A stretch of DNA of 64,000 nt, taken from positions 1 through 64,000 of the forward strand of contig JAFYZU010000006.1 of assembly GCA_017548565.1 (NCBI GenBank). The letters run 5' to 3'. Below are positions 25,491 to 34,715 of this stretch, piece after piece. Positions within the stretch are counted from its first letter, which is position 1, and each line of letters starts with the position of its first letter. The stretch is from Treponema sp. (GTDB lineage Bacteria; Spirochaetota; Spirochaetia; Treponematales; Treponemataceae). The position numbers and the translations under genes are program-made. The notes beneath the pieces were generated by a model. The model saw only the letters and a list, made by a program, of their open reading frames with translations, was not told where the DNA came from and did not search any database.

Positions 25491-26276
25491 TTAATTTTTC
25501 CTACAACAAAACATTCCATATTCTTTTGGGACAACCAGAACACCGTCCTCCATCTGCTTTGCAAGGATGTCACAAATTTCAATTTTGGGAATGGTGCTTA
25601 GGGTTGTCATGCTGGAAAGTGAATAAATGTATTCAATCAGATCATCAAGTTCAGTTACGGCGAGGGAATCTTCGTAGTTTAATTTCTGGACATCAGAAAA
25701 GAATGGTTCAAGGATTTGCTTGCCATTTTGAAGTGTGAAGTTTTTATTTACATTATCTTCAACTCCGTAAGTACCTAAGATCTTTGAAAGATATTCTATG
25801 ATTCCATGCTCCCCAAAAGTTGCGGAGTAAAAGGCACCACCTTTTTTCAAAACTCTGCGAACTTCGGACAAACCACGTGCAATGTCCGGTACATGATAAA
25901 GCATCATATTTGCAATCACAACATCAAAAACTTCTGCCTCAAAAGGAATATTCTGAATATCAATCACACGATATTCAACATTGGCATCGGACCCGATATT
26001 GGTCTTTGCGTTTTCAAGCATTCCTTCAGAAAAATCAGAAAGCACAAGTTTAGAACAAGCCTTCATCAAATCATCATGGCCCTTCCACATATCGCCGGTA
26101 CCACAACCGAGCTCCAGTACCTTCATTCCTTTTGTGATTTTATAATTCGAAAAAATCCAGTTGCCGAATCCCATTTTATTTGTTGAATATTTTTGATGAA
26201 TCGAAATGCGCGTGTTTAAGTTTCCTGCACTGGCATACTGTTCTTTTACATTTTTTTGATTATTGATTGTACTCAT
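25491..26276 (-). CDS. Class I SAM-dependent methyltransferase
   Basis: A 261-aa protein with VLELGCGTGDMWKGH (motif I, about residues 52-66), YRVIDIQNIPFEAEVFDVVIANMMLYHVPD (motifs II-III) and VRRVLKKGGAFYSATFGE. Belongs to the Methyltransf_11/25 group; substrate unknown. Its start overlaps the stop of the deaminase gene by four bases (ATGA). Confidence 0.85.
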   Translation of the reverse strand: MSTINNQKNVKEQYASAGNLNTRISIHQKYSTNKMGFGNWIFSNYKITKGMKVLELGCGTGDMWKGHDDLMKACSKLVLSDFSEGMLENAKTNIGSDANVEYRVIDIQNIPFEAEVFDVVIANMMLYHVPDIARGLSEVRRVLKKGGAFYSATFGEHGIIEYLSKILGTYGVEDNVNKNFTLQNGKQILEPFFSDVQKLNYEDSLAVTELDDLIEYIYSLSSMTTLSTIPKIEICDILAKQMEDGVLVVPKEYGMFCCRKN

Positions 26277-27238
26277 TTTTTTATCCTTTCAGCGATTCCC
26301 CAGCAGCGGATATCATCAAGCTGTTCTGCGGTGAGGGTGCCGGCATCATACAGGCGCTGATATTCTTCGTCCACAGAACTGTCAAAAACAAGAAGGTCAT
26401 CGGTATTTATTGTAACAGGAACTCCATTTTCTACAAGGATTTTAATCGGATGTTCGGCATAGCTTTTTGCGTAGCCTAATTTGATGTTGCTGGTAGGGCA
26501 GACGTTCAAAGTGATTTTTCTGTCGGCGAGCAATTTCATTACTCTTGGAGAGTGTACAGCGTTTATTCCGTGGTGGATTTCGTCGAGGCCTAGTGTTTCA
26601 ATTGCAGCTTCAACATCATCTGCAGAACCGGTTTCTCCAACGTGCATTCGTTTTATGACATCGTATTTTTCTGCAATTTTGTAAAGCGGAATGTAATCAG
26701 AAAAAGGTTTGTAGCCTTCGCCGCAGCAGACATCAATTGATTTAAAATATCCTGAGGCAAAATATTCTTCTGCCCTTGCCAGCGCAGGTTCTATATCTAC
26801 GTAAGATTGGAATGCAAGTTCCGGCTCATAAACTGCATCCGGACAATACTTTTGGTGAAGCATATCATAATACTCGCAAAAGTTTTTGAGGCTGCCGTAA
26901 TCTTCAATGTCAGTTTCAGAAAAACTAGGCGCAAAACGTGCAAGATGATTTCTTCCGGCTTCTACAAAACAACCTTCGCGGCGAACATCAGTCTGATTAT
27001 TGTCATGAGCGCGGCAATAGTCTCTGATATTATTTACGTACCAGTCCTGCATTCCCTGAAGGCCTTCAAAAACAGCAGGCGGTTTTGCAAAGGTGTGATT
27101 CATTTTTTCAGAGAGCCACTCAACCCGGCAACCGCGCCCAAGATGATTATGCACATCACTTTTTGGAATTGAAAGAAGAGTTTTTGTATCGTGATTTTTG
27201 AGTGCGGTTATAAAAGCTTTTGAAAACTTATCCGGCAT
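26273..27238 (-). CDS. Adenosine deaminase family protein
   Basis: A 321-aa TIM-barrel amidohydrolase: IPKSDVHNHLGRGC (metal-binding HxH), KRMHVGETGSADDVEAAIETL (catalytic His-Glu region), HGINAVHSP (metal His) and VPVTINTDDLLVF (metal Asp pair). It matches the adenosine/AMP deaminase family; substrate could be adenosine, another purine or an aminopyrimidine. It is 9 bases after the phosphotransferase gene and overlaps the methyltransferase downstream. Confidence 0.85.
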   Translation of the reverse strand: MPDKFSKAFITALKNHDTKTLLSIPKSDVHNHLGRGCRVEWLSEKMNHTFAKPPAVFEGLQGMQDWYVNNIRDYCRAHDNNQTDVRREGCFVEAGRNHLARFAPSFSETDIEDYGSLKNFCEYYDMLHQKYCPDAVYEPELAFQSYVDIEPALARAEEYFASGYFKSIDVCCGEGYKPFSDYIPLYKIAEKYDVIKRMHVGETGSADDVEAAIETLGLDEIHHGINAVHSPRVMKLLADRKITLNVCPTSNIKLGYAKSYAEHPIKILVENGVPVTINTDDLLVFDSSVDEEYQRLYDAGTLTAEQLDDIRCWGIAERIKK

Positions 27239-27247
27239 GACGGCTCC

Positions 27248-28255
27248 TTAAAATTCCAGATTACTTTTTATTTTGTCTTCCATCTGGTGAATGTATTTAA
27301 TTCTGTTGATTGTGTTTTTTACTTCGGTGAGTCCCAGCTCTTGTTCGGATTTATCCTGGCAGGAACCCAGCGCCCTTTGGATATTATACTCCAACCATTC
27401 AATCCAGGTATAGGTGAGACCAAAGACGCTTTTGTAATCTCTAAAACCATTGTCGTAAGCTTCAAAGTAGCCCTGAAAAAATGCCTTCTGTTTTTCCACA
27501 TCAAAATCACAAAGCGTAATTCCCGACCACTGAAGCGAAAGTTGAATTGCACTCGAAACAGGATTTCCGTAATCAAGACATTCAAGATCAATTACAACCG
27601 GCTCGTCGTTTTCCCACATAACGTTTTTCGGGTCCATGTCTTCGTCGATGATTGTTGTGATGTTAGGAAGGGATTTGCGGGCTTTGTTTCGTTCGGTCTG
27701 GGCGTAGTCGAGTAGGGGGAGGTTTCCTTTTAGAAGAGACTCGACTTCTTTTGCCGGCGCGTCAGTATTTGAACCAGCAGCCTTCTTGAGATATTCATTC
27801 CAATCAATTGTACAAAGTTCTGGCTCTGATTGCTCAGACTGTTTTGTCTCAATCGCATGAATTCTTCCCTGAATATTTCCTGCCTTCCAGCATTGTTCGG
27901 GAGTAATATTATTCCAGTCAGTTATGTTACCTTCGTGCCACTCAAAAATGTAAAAGTAATTGCCCAGAAGCTCCTGCATCTTTTTTCCATCAAAGTTGAG
28001 GGCAGGAACAATCGGAATCCCCTCTCCCTCCAGAATCGCTTCAAGCCGTTCAGCCTTTTTGTAATTATCCATTGCAGCCGGCCGCTTCATAATTTCAGAA
28101 TTAAGATGCTTCACAGCATAAGTGTGATTCGCCGTGCATACCTTATACATTCTGTGCATAAAGCCGCCAGACACCGGTGTGATGGGAAAAATAACTTCAA
28201 CGAGCGAAAGAGTTTCAAAAAGCTGTGAAATTAAAATTGTGATTTCTGACCGCAT
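27248..28255 (-). CDS. APH-like phosphotransferase (choline/aminoglycoside kinase fold)
   Basis: A 335-aa protein: YKVCTANHTYAVKHLNSEIM (ATP-binding Lys), DEDMDPKNVMW (catalytic loop D-x-D-x2-x-N) and PVVIDLECLDYGNPV (Mg-binding Asp). The catalytic loop His common in APH enzymes is replaced (IIDED). Start chosen at ATG 28255, which overlaps the Nudix stop as TAATG; the in-frame MHYNKI start upstream would overlap that gene more. Acceptor unknown. Confidence 0.75.
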   Translation of the reverse strand: MRSEITILISQLFETLSLVEVIFPITPVSGGFMHRMYKVCTANHTYAVKHLNSEIMKRPAAMDNYKKAERLEAILEGEGIPIVPALNFDGKKMQELLGNYFYIFEWHEGNITDWNNITPEQCWKAGNIQGRIHAIETKQSEQSEPELCTIDWNEYLKKAAGSNTDAPAKEVESLLKGNLPLLDYAQTERNKARKSLPNITTIIDEDMDPKNVMWENDEPVVIDLECLDYGNPVSSAIQLSLQWSGITLCDFDVEKQKAFFQGYFEAYDNGFRDYKSVFGLTYTWIEWLEYNIQRALGSCQDKSEQELGLTEVKNTINRIKYIHQMEDKIKSNLEF

Positions 28256-28746
28256 TATTTTATTATAGTGCAATATTCTTTTAATGCATAATACTCTCGT
28301 CTATACAACCCAAAATCAGCAATATTTGTTTTATGGAAATCTTCGTAGCGGCCAAAAATATCCAGAGCCTGCTCCATCGGAAGCCACTTGAATGTACAGC
28401 CAGCCTGATTTTCAGCTTCGGTAAGATTTAAGTTTCCAGTGTCTTTTATCAGTTCACAAACAAAATAATGGTTGATATGGCGCCAGTCACAAAAGAGTTC
28501 CTCTATTTCTAAATACTCTTCTTTTGCATGAACCTCCATACCGGTTTCTTCCAGCAGTTCGCGTTCACAGCATTGTTCATAAGTTTCGCCGTCTTCAACA
28601 CCGCCACCGGGAATAATATATTTGTTGTTTTTTTCCTCATAGCCCAAAAGAACCTTGCCGTCATTTACAACAATTCCACGGCACGCATGACGAAGGTGAT
28701 TTACATATCCAAGATAGTCATCGTTTTTTAACTGAAGTTTTTTCAT
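28255..28746 (-). CDS. Nudix hydrolase
   Basis: A 163-aa protein with the Nudix box GGGVEDGETYEQCCERELLEETGME (G-x5-E-x7-REx2EExG intact). Preceded by HACRGIVVNDGKVLLGYEEK. The gene lies 13 bases after dinD and is coupled to the phosphotransferase by a TAATG overlap. Likely a nucleotide- or sugar-diphosphate pyrophosphohydrolase. Confidence 0.85.
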   Translation of the reverse strand: MKKLQLKNDDYLGYVNHLRHACRGIVVNDGKVLLGYEEKNNKYIIPGGGVEDGETYEQCCERELLEETGMEVHAKEEYLEIEELFCDWRHINHYFVCELIKDTGNLNLTEAENQAGCTFKWLPMEQALDIFGRYEDFHKTNIADFGLYRREYYALKEYCTIIK

Positions 28747-28759
28747 TTTTAATTCTTCT

Positions 28760-29587
28760 CTACTTTTCTGTAATAGTTTTATTGTCCTTTTCAATCTGTC
28801 GAACACTTTTTTCTGGAGTCGGTAAATCTTCTGGCATAGTTCCGCCAAGTTCCTTAATTGTCTGACGGACTTTCTTTCCAACTTCATAATGAGTTTTGTT
28901 AGCTTCTGATTTTCCTTGAATATGTTCACGACGAAGTTTTTCTTCTGTTTGAGTAGCTCGGAAGAGGTTTGCAGCAAGTTCTGTACTTCCCATATAATCA
29001 AGGATTTCCTGATTCTTTTTAAGGCCTTTTCGTGCTTTTATATCCTGCGCCTTCAAACCATTGTATAACCCCATATATCCGTAATTTTGGAAAATTGCAA
29101 AATCAATTGGTTGTTTTACACCAGCTTCCTGCGCAGCATTTGCCAGAGCAGAATTATGCCGTTTCATTTCTTTGCGGATTGCAAGACGTTTTTGTTCTTC
29201 TGAAAGACGGTCGTAATCTTCAATAAGTTCCTGCTGACGGGTTTTTACCGCAAAATAAGTCTGACCAAGTGCAATGATTTCTTTTCGCGGATCGCCGTTC
29301 ATTACAATCAGATAACAGGCGTAACGCGACAATGCAATATCTTCTATCTTTCGTTTAGCATTCGAACCTATTTCAACCATTTTGCGCACCTCCGCAAAAT
29401 GGTCTGTTATAGTTTGCCCACTGTTAGCACATGCAGTTTTAGCTCGTTCAATTGCTTCTTTTAAATACCGCCACTGCGAATACTCTAATGCCGGCTGCAA
29501 CTCTCGGGCATACCAGAATTCCTGCCCGTATTCATTGATGTGTTTGAGATTTTCAAAAATTTCTTCGGAATAATTTTTCGTATCCAT
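28760..29587 (-). CDS. dinD: DNA damage-inducible protein D (DinD-like)
   Basis: A 275-aa protein: FWYARELQPALEYSQWRYLKEAIERAKTACANSG is a BRO-N-like domain and SRYACYLIVMNGDPRKEIIALGQTYFAVKTRQQE is the hallmark of DinD. In E. coli DinD is LexA-controlled and inhibits RecA filaments. I see no clear LexA box in the 225-base upstream gap, which otherwise holds only AT-rich sequence. It heads a run with Nudix, kinase, deaminase and methyltransferase genes. Confidence 0.85.
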   Translation of the reverse strand: MDTKNYSEEIFENLKHINEYGQEFWYARELQPALEYSQWRYLKEAIERAKTACANSGQTITDHFAEVRKMVEIGSNAKRKIEDIALSRYACYLIVMNGDPRKEIIALGQTYFAVKTRQQELIEDYDRLSEEQKRLAIRKEMKRHNSALANAAQEAGVKQPIDFAIFQNYGYMGLYNGLKAQDIKARKGLKKNQEILDYMGSTELAANLFRATQTEEKLRREHIQGKSEANKTHYEVGKKVRQTIKELGGTMPEDLPTPEKSVRQIEKDNKTITEK

Positions 29588-29812
29588 TTCTTTCCTCTTG
29601 AGTAATTTGATTTTTCAGCGCCATTCCAACCCTAGCCTGAATTATGGTAAAGAAAATAAAAAAGAAAAAAATAAATACAAATAATAACCGCACATACTAA
29701 AAAACGCAGATGAAATGTTGGATCCTGTTTTCTGTGCAGCACACTTTACACTTTAAATATAATAGTATTTCTTTTGAAAAACAATATCAAATTTATGTAA
29801 ATAAAAATGATT

Positions 29813-30607
29813 TTACGTCTTTATTTTTTTTCTGATTTCAACAGTTTCATTACTTTGTGGGAAAAAAATGAAATTGTATTTCATCGGATTTATGAATCCC
29901 AGCTTTTCTGCAAGTTTCATAGAAGGTGTATTTTCTATATCGCATGCCCAGATAGGCTTTAAACCTCTTTTATCAATTTCTTCCAGAGTTCTGACGCAGA
30001 CTGCGAATGCCAGACCTTTGCGCTGTTTATCGTCATCAGTGATAATTCCAAGTTCTGTATATCCTCGGGCGGTAAAAGCAACTTCGCTCTCACTGCAGAT
30101 TTCGCCGTTTTCGATTGCATAAAATCCAAAGGCAATTTTCAGGAAGTTTTCTTTTGAACCATAAACACGCTCATGAAATTCTTTCCAGGGAACCTTTTCG
30201 TACAATTCGCTGTCGTATGGTTTTATTTCTACATCTCTAGGTTTCTGTTCAATAGTTTTTCTCTGAGTATATTCGTGTCGGGGAATCACAATTCCCAATT
30301 CAGCCAGTGGAAATTTTGAACCTCTTTCAGGCGCCCAGACAACTTGAATCCAAGTTGTTTTAATTATTTCACGCAAGGTTTCTTCAATCCAAGGCATGTC
30401 TGCATCATCACTAATATAAACCCAGCTCATATCAAGTTGGCAGATTGCTTTTGTCGGCGAATCGATATTATCAACAAAAGTCTTACCCGGCAATATTCCA
30501 TCAAAATAACACCAGAGCGCAGAAGTGTTTGGCTGCCTTTTTTTGAACAATGGGAAAATCAAAGCTTTCTTTGCTTCAGGTAATTGAATAAGCATAAAAT
30601 TCTCCAT
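29813..30607 (-). CDS. GNAT family acetyltransferase
   Basis: A 264-aa protein. The C-terminal half holds the GNAT core: EVAFTARGYTELGIITDDDKQRKGLAFAVCVRTLEEIDKRGLKPIWACDIENTPSMKLAEKLGF (acetyl-CoA loop DKQRKGLA). The N-terminal half (MLIQLPEAKKALIFPLFKK) is of the GNA1162/zwittermicin-resistance-like group. Acceptor unknown. Confidence 0.75.
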   Translation of the reverse strand: MENFMLIQLPEAKKALIFPLFKKRQPNTSALWCYFDGILPGKTFVDNIDSPTKAICQLDMSWVYISDDADMPWIEETLREIIKTTWIQVVWAPERGSKFPLAELGIVIPRHEYTQRKTIEQKPRDVEIKPYDSELYEKVPWKEFHERVYGSKENFLKIAFGFYAIENGEICSESEVAFTARGYTELGIITDDDKQRKGLAFAVCVRTLEEIDKRGLKPIWACDIENTPSMKLAEKLGFINPMKYNFIFFPQSNETVEIRKKIKT

Positions 30608-30618
30608 TTTATTATTTT

Positions 30619-31476
30619 TTAATATGATTTAGTAAAATAACCGCCGAAGACCCAGCCGAATTGAAGACTTTCAACGTCCGGAATTGAGATATAGTACCAG
30701 TATGCTTTTACACCATCTATTGTTTCTGCATTTATAGTTCGTGCATAAGTGGTAATTTTTGTACCTTTTTTAATTGTATCAGTTTTTTCAGAATATATTT
30801 CATAATATAATCCGACATTTTGAGTTTTTGACTTTGTGGATGGACCGGTTCTGAATCGCACATTATCGCTCATTGTTTTTTCAGACTGTTCAACAATTAC
30901 TGGAGTTCCTTCAATTACAGCTGTATCACCATTTGATTTTATGCATCCATCAGGACAGAAATTTGTCCCATTAAGATTTAATTCATTTGCAAAGTAAAAA
31001 TGTTCGTTATTAAAGGAAAGAGTTGCAGTTATGCTTTGACCGGTAAAAATCGTATTCAAAAATTCAACATTATGATTGTAATCAAAAGATGATAAAATCA
31101 GTTTATTGTTCTTTATTTCATATTTTCCAAAAGCAACTATATCTCCCCAGCCTATTGCAAAATAATCATCAGCATAAAAAAGCAGCATCCAGGAAGTATT
31201 TGATTCCATCAGCCAGATTGTTGACATTAATTTTTCTTTTGAAAGAGTTTTGTCATTTATATTATATTTGATATCACGCTTTCTCCAGGATATTCCGTCG
31301 TTCACAGTTTTTCTATAAAAGATATTTAAAGGATTATCAGACTGATATCCTTTTGCTTCAATTTTTTTATTAAAACGAATTGCTTCGTCAGCTGAATACT
31401 TATTTGTCTGAGCGGCTAGTGGTAGAAAAAACAGTGTGAGATAAAATATTTGGCAAATAATCTTTTTTGAGAACAT
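30619..31476 (-). CDS. Secreted SH3b-domain protein
   Basis: A 285-aa protein with an N-terminal signal peptide (IICQIFYLTLFFLPLAAQT, cut after the AxA-like LAAQ). The last 85 residues form a bacterial SH3-like domain (TMSDNVRFRTGPSTKSKTQN, IKKGTKITTYART, IDGVKAYWYYISI, FGWVFGGYF). Probably an envelope or periplasmic protein, as in many Treponema lipoproteins with SH3b modules; the middle is unrecognised. Related SH3b pieces occur at 40605 and 45822. Confidence 0.7.
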   Translation of the reverse strand: MFSKKIICQIFYLTLFFLPLAAQTNKYSADEAIRFNKKIEAKGYQSDNPLNIFYRKTVNDGISWRKRDIKYNINDKTLSKEKLMSTIWLMESNTSWMLLFYADDYFAIGWGDIVAFGKYEIKNNKLILSSFDYNHNVEFLNTIFTGQSITATLSFNNEHFYFANELNLNGTNFCPDGCIKSNGDTAVIEGTPVIVEQSEKTMSDNVRFRTGPSTKSKTQNVGLYYEIYSEKTDTIKKGTKITTYARTINAETIDGVKAYWYYISIPDVESLQFGWVFGGYFTKSY

Positions 31477-31546
31477 TTCTTATTCCTTTTCATAAATTAT
31501 AAACGGAGTAATCATGTTCGTAAAGAAGAATTTTTCTGCCTTAGAA

Positions 31547-32401
31547 TTAGTGGGATTTTTTTATTCCTATGTACATCGCGTGTCCGCACATTTCTATAAT
31601 TGATTTGTCTTCTGCGGTTGAATCTATCAACTCGAGGATTTTTGAAAAGACATTCTTGTTTTTGAATTTGAAAATCACATCTTCTTTTTCGTAGCCAAAG
31701 CCGCGGATAGAACGGAGCAACTGTTTTTCAAAACCGTTTGCGGCAAAGAGATTTTCGATTTCTTCTGAGGTAGGGTAGTAACCTTCCTGAAAACCATTTT
31801 CCGAAAGATTTTTGAACTTGCCCGAATCAAAGCATTCTTCCAGCGTGTTGATATCCACCTGGTCGGGACTCCAGCAGAATCTTTGAACAAGCGCAATACT
31901 TCCGGATAAATGAGGAATAAAACTTACAAAAACTTTTCCGCCGGTTTTGAGAACACGACGGATTTCAGCCACACACTTTTTGCGCTCGTCTTTTTCAGTA
32001 AAATGATAAAGCGGACCAAAGAGCAGAACGACATCAAATGAGTTATCTTTATAACAGCTCAGGTCTGTTGCATTTACCTGGTCGCAGGAAATCAGATTTT
32101 CAACTTTATCCTCTTCCTTCTGCTTTTTCGCCTGCCCAAGCAAAGTTTCAGAAAGATCTGCAAGCGTTACCTTATATCCCTTTTTAGCAAGTGGAAAAGA
32201 ATAAACTCCGGCACCACCTCCAAGGTCAAGCACAGAGATTTCGGCACCATCACCACCAGCTCGGTCAGCCAGCAGCGGAAGATTTTTTTCCAGAATCCTC
32301 ATTGTCATTAAAAACTCAAGCTTGCCGCTGTTGTCATTTCGGAGTCTGTTTTTTTCGTCAAAATGTTTATAGTAGTATTTTATTTTTTCAAAGTCAGTCA
32401 T
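31547..32401 (-). CDS. Class I SAM-dependent methyltransferase
   Basis: A 284-aa protein with VLDLGGGAGVYSFPLAKKGYKVTLADLSE (motif I and acidic loop), VNATDLSCYKDNSFDVVLLFGPLYHF and RRVLKTGGKVFVSFIPH. The LGPLYHL-type post-II motif is frequent in small-molecule methyltransferases. Substrate unknown. Confidence 0.85.
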   Translation of the reverse strand: MTDFEKIKYYYKHFDEKNRLRNDNSGKLEFLMTMRILEKNLPLLADRAGGDGAEISVLDLGGGAGVYSFPLAKKGYKVTLADLSETLLGQAKKQKEEDKVENLISCDQVNATDLSCYKDNSFDVVLLFGPLYHFTEKDERKKCVAEIRRVLKTGGKVFVSFIPHLSGSIALVQRFCWSPDQVDINTLEECFDSGKFKNLSENGFQEGYYPTSEEIENLFAANGFEKQLLRSIRGFGYEKEDVIFKFKNKNVFSKILELIDSTAEDKSIIEMCGHAMYIGIKKSH

Positions 32402-32430
32402 TCACTTTTATCCATTTCTCATGATGCAAA

Positions 32431-33153
32431 TTATATCTTCTCAAAAATCAGATGATTAAAAAACGATACTTTTTTGAACTCTTCAATTTTGCCGACGCGG
32501 ATCTCAAGCTCAAGCATTGAGTTGTACCATTCGTCGGTGTATTTGATTTCGTTGTTTGATGAAAGGCCGTAAAAGGCACGGATGCCATAGAGTTCTGAAA
32601 GTTTCATTTCATTACCGAAGAACTCTGTAAGATATTCGTTGGTATAAACATCACGGTTTCCAAACATGCTGTCTTCAGGCTTTTCATCTAAGAGATCTAG
32701 CGCTGCCTTTGGATTATCTGTTAATACAGCACATCCATAGACACGACCGTAAAGATTGTGCTTTATGATTGATAAATATCCGCCGGGTTTTAAAACACGC
32801 TTCAATTCTGCAAGAATCTCGTCTTTATTTTCAACATATTCCAGTACATTGTGGCAGAGAGCAACATCATAAGTATTATCTTCAATATTTTTCAAATAGT
32901 CGAGTCCCTGTGTAATCAGGGTATAATCGTCACTCTCAAAACGAAGGTTGTACATTTCTTCATTTGGCTCTAAAGCTGTAACATCATGATTTTTTCCATA
33001 GTGCATGGCTGTGATGCAAAAGCCGGCTCCAAAATCCAGAATTTTAAGCCGGTTGTCGTTTTGAAATTTCAACTGATTAAAGATTACATCGTAGAAAATC
33101 TTGCCCCAGGGCTGCTCTACCATTTTTCGATAATTTTCAATTGGTGTTGACAT
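32431..33153 (-). CDS. Class I SAM-dependent methyltransferase
   Basis: A 240-aa protein with LKILDFGAGFCITAMHYGKNHDVTALEPNEEMY, YDVALCHNVLEYVENKDEILAELKRVLKPGGYLSIIKHN. It is of the Methyltransf_11 type. Start at ATG 33153 with AAAAGGAG upstream; a longer frame start overlaps the DUF3267 gene. Substrate unknown. Confidence 0.85.
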   Translation of the reverse strand: MSTPIENYRKMVEQPWGKIFYDVIFNQLKFQNDNRLKILDFGAGFCITAMHYGKNHDVTALEPNEEMYNLRFESDDYTLITQGLDYLKNIEDNTYDVALCHNVLEYVENKDEILAELKRVLKPGGYLSIIKHNLYGRVYGCAVLTDNPKAALDLLDEKPEDSMFGNRDVYTNEYLTEFFGNEMKLSELYGIRAFYGLSSNNEIKYTDEWYNSMLELEIRVGKIEEFKKVSFFNHLIFEKI

Positions 33154-33172
33154 TTTTAACTCCTTTTGCGTC

Positions 33173-33709
33173 TCAGCATTTATAATAACCATGGTAAAAA
33201 ACTGAATTATAGGGTTTAATTAAAATCAACATGGAGTTGAGGATATCTGAGCTTGCCATAATTGCATTAATCCAGGCAATGTAATCAAGATACGGTACAA
33301 AGGTTCCTTTATAAAAAATCTTTATGATTAATGGGAAAATAGTAAGTACGAGAAAGGGCAGTGTCATAAAGATCCAGAAATGGATTTTTGACATATGTGC
33401 ATCTGAATGAAGCCAGAAAAAGATTCCTGAATGCATTAAATAAATGTCTCCGATTTTGAATACAACAAGAATGTGCAGAATTTCATGAATCAGAAAAACT
33501 GGTAATATCAGTCCGAGTCTGAAAAGAAAAGGAATACTGTTCATTGAAGTCGTCAGCAAACTGACAGGAATAAGAATCAGAAACATAAGTGCATAAACAA
33601 ACCACATATAGTGTTTTCTGAACCATTCATTTTTAATAAAAGGTTTGTACTCATTAGTATCAATTTCAGTTTCTGGAAGTTTAGTTACCCATTTTATCAT
33701 CTTTACCAC
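33173..33709 (-). CDS. DUF3267-like membrane metallopeptidase-type protein
   Basis: A 178-aa protein with four hydrophobic segments and LPVFLIHEILHILVVFKIGD, an HExxH zinc-binding pattern inside a membrane helix, the signature of DUF3267 (site-2-protease-like). The C-terminus carries GYYKC. It overlaps the HEYVH paralogue gene by seven bases. Confidence 0.7.
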   Translation of the reverse strand: MVKMIKWVTKLPETEIDTNEYKPFIKNEWFRKHYMWFVYALMFLILIPVSLLTTSMNSIPFLFRLGLILPVFLIHEILHILVVFKIGDIYLMHSGIFFWLHSDAHMSKIHFWIFMTLPFLVLTIFPLIIKIFYKGTFVPYLDYIAWINAIMASSDILNSMLILIKPYNSVFYHGYYKC

Positions 33710-34125
33710 ACCGCTTTTTCACCGGTAACTTTTTCACCGAGCCAGCTTGCGTTGTATTCAACAAAACACTTGGTGTACTTTACATCCTTGTATTTCTTTG
33801 TACTCTTCAAGATAGGATAAATCACGCTTCCCCAGCCAACAGAAATGACTCCAACAATTGCGTAAAAGGGGCCAAGAACAAGCGACTGAATTGTGTGGAC
33901 ATACTCGTGGACTCTGGCTCCTGTAAAATAATCACCTTCGTTATTTGGAACAAAAATGAATGGGTCGAGACTCAAACCTGCCCAGCGGTCATTCCACTGA
34001 GTTTGAATTGCACATCTGTAGAACTTATGCGGCTTATTGATATGGATTAAGAAAAACAACAAGCCGATGAGTGTCTGTCCTAATCCCCAGGTACATTGAA
34101 TTAATAAATACAGAATTTTTTTCAT
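33703..34125 (-). CDS. Membrane protein with HEYVH motif, paralogue of 2950-3372
   Basis: A 140-aa protein starting MKKILYLLIQCTWGLGQTLI, with GARVHEYVHTIQSLVLGP and the ending SWLGEKVTGEKAVW. Identical length and very similar sequence to the gene at 2950-3372, also at DNA level near the 3' end. The motif here is HExxH with Val where the other copy has Gly. The start at ATG 34125 was chosen because the upstream extension overlaps the GNAT gene and is not conserved in the paralogue. Confidence 0.7.
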   Translation of the reverse strand: MKKILYLLIQCTWGLGQTLIGLLFFLIHINKPHKFYRCAIQTQWNDRWAGLSLDPFIFVPNNEGDYFTGARVHEYVHTIQSLVLGPFYAIVGVISVGWGSVIYPILKSTKKYKDVKYTKCFVEYNASWLGEKVTGEKAVW

Positions 34126-34168
34126 ACCATAAGTATAAGGTATGAATGATAAATCCGCAAATAACAAA

Positions 34169-34714
34169 TTATTCTTGTTTTCTTTCCCATTCTTCCCTAG
34201 TGATGAGGCAGGTGAACTCACCGGAAGTGATACCTGTTTTAGGGTAAGTTCGCGTTCCTTTATCGTCAATCAGTGTCATTCCAATTTTTTTCATGACGCC
34301 AAAAGATGCTGCATTTTTACAGTCGCATTGAGCATACACTTTGCTGATAGAAAGATTTGTGAAGGCAAAGTCTAAAAGTGCAGCAGCCGCCTCGGAAGCA
34401 AAACCCTGCTTGCGGTAATTCTTATTGATTATCCAGCCGAGTGTTGCGTAGGAATGATCTTCGCTGTGACTTAGGTCAACATCACAACCTCCAATTATTT
34501 TTCCTTCATAAACGATTACAAACTCATAATCAAGCTGGTCGGGTGAGCCCCAGTCTGCTGCATTGCGTCGTACAAATTCTGCAGTCTCCTCAAAACTATC
34601 GTTCGGTAGCCAGAACATCATTGTGATTTCTTTGTCGCCGGCATATTCGTGAATCTCTTTTTCGTCGCCAAGTTGTACCGGACGCAATGTTAAGCGTTTT
34701 GTTTTGATGTTCAT
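34169..34714 (-). CDS. RimJ/RimL-type GNAT acetyltransferase
   Basis: A 181-aa protein beginning MNIKTKRLTLRPVQLGDEKEIHEYAGD, the typical start of the GNAT_3 (RimJ/L) group, with LGWIINKNYRKQGFASEAAAALLDFAF (acetyl-CoA loop) and CDCKNAASFGVMKKIGM. Acceptor could be a ribosomal protein or small molecule. It starts one base after the kinase gene ends. Confidence 0.85.
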   Translation of the reverse strand: MNIKTKRLTLRPVQLGDEKEIHEYAGDKEITMMFWLPNDSFEETAEFVRRNAADWGSPDQLDYEFVIVYEGKIIGGCDVDLSHSEDHSYATLGWIINKNYRKQGFASEAAAALLDFAFTNLSISKVYAQCDCKNAASFGVMKKIGMTLIDDKGTRTYPKTGITSGEFTCLITREEWERKQE

Positions 34715-34715
34715 A

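Noticed and set aside
29588-29812. LexA box upstream of dinD
   Set aside because: No spirochaete-like or E. coli-like palindrome could be seen in this AT-rich 225-base gap.
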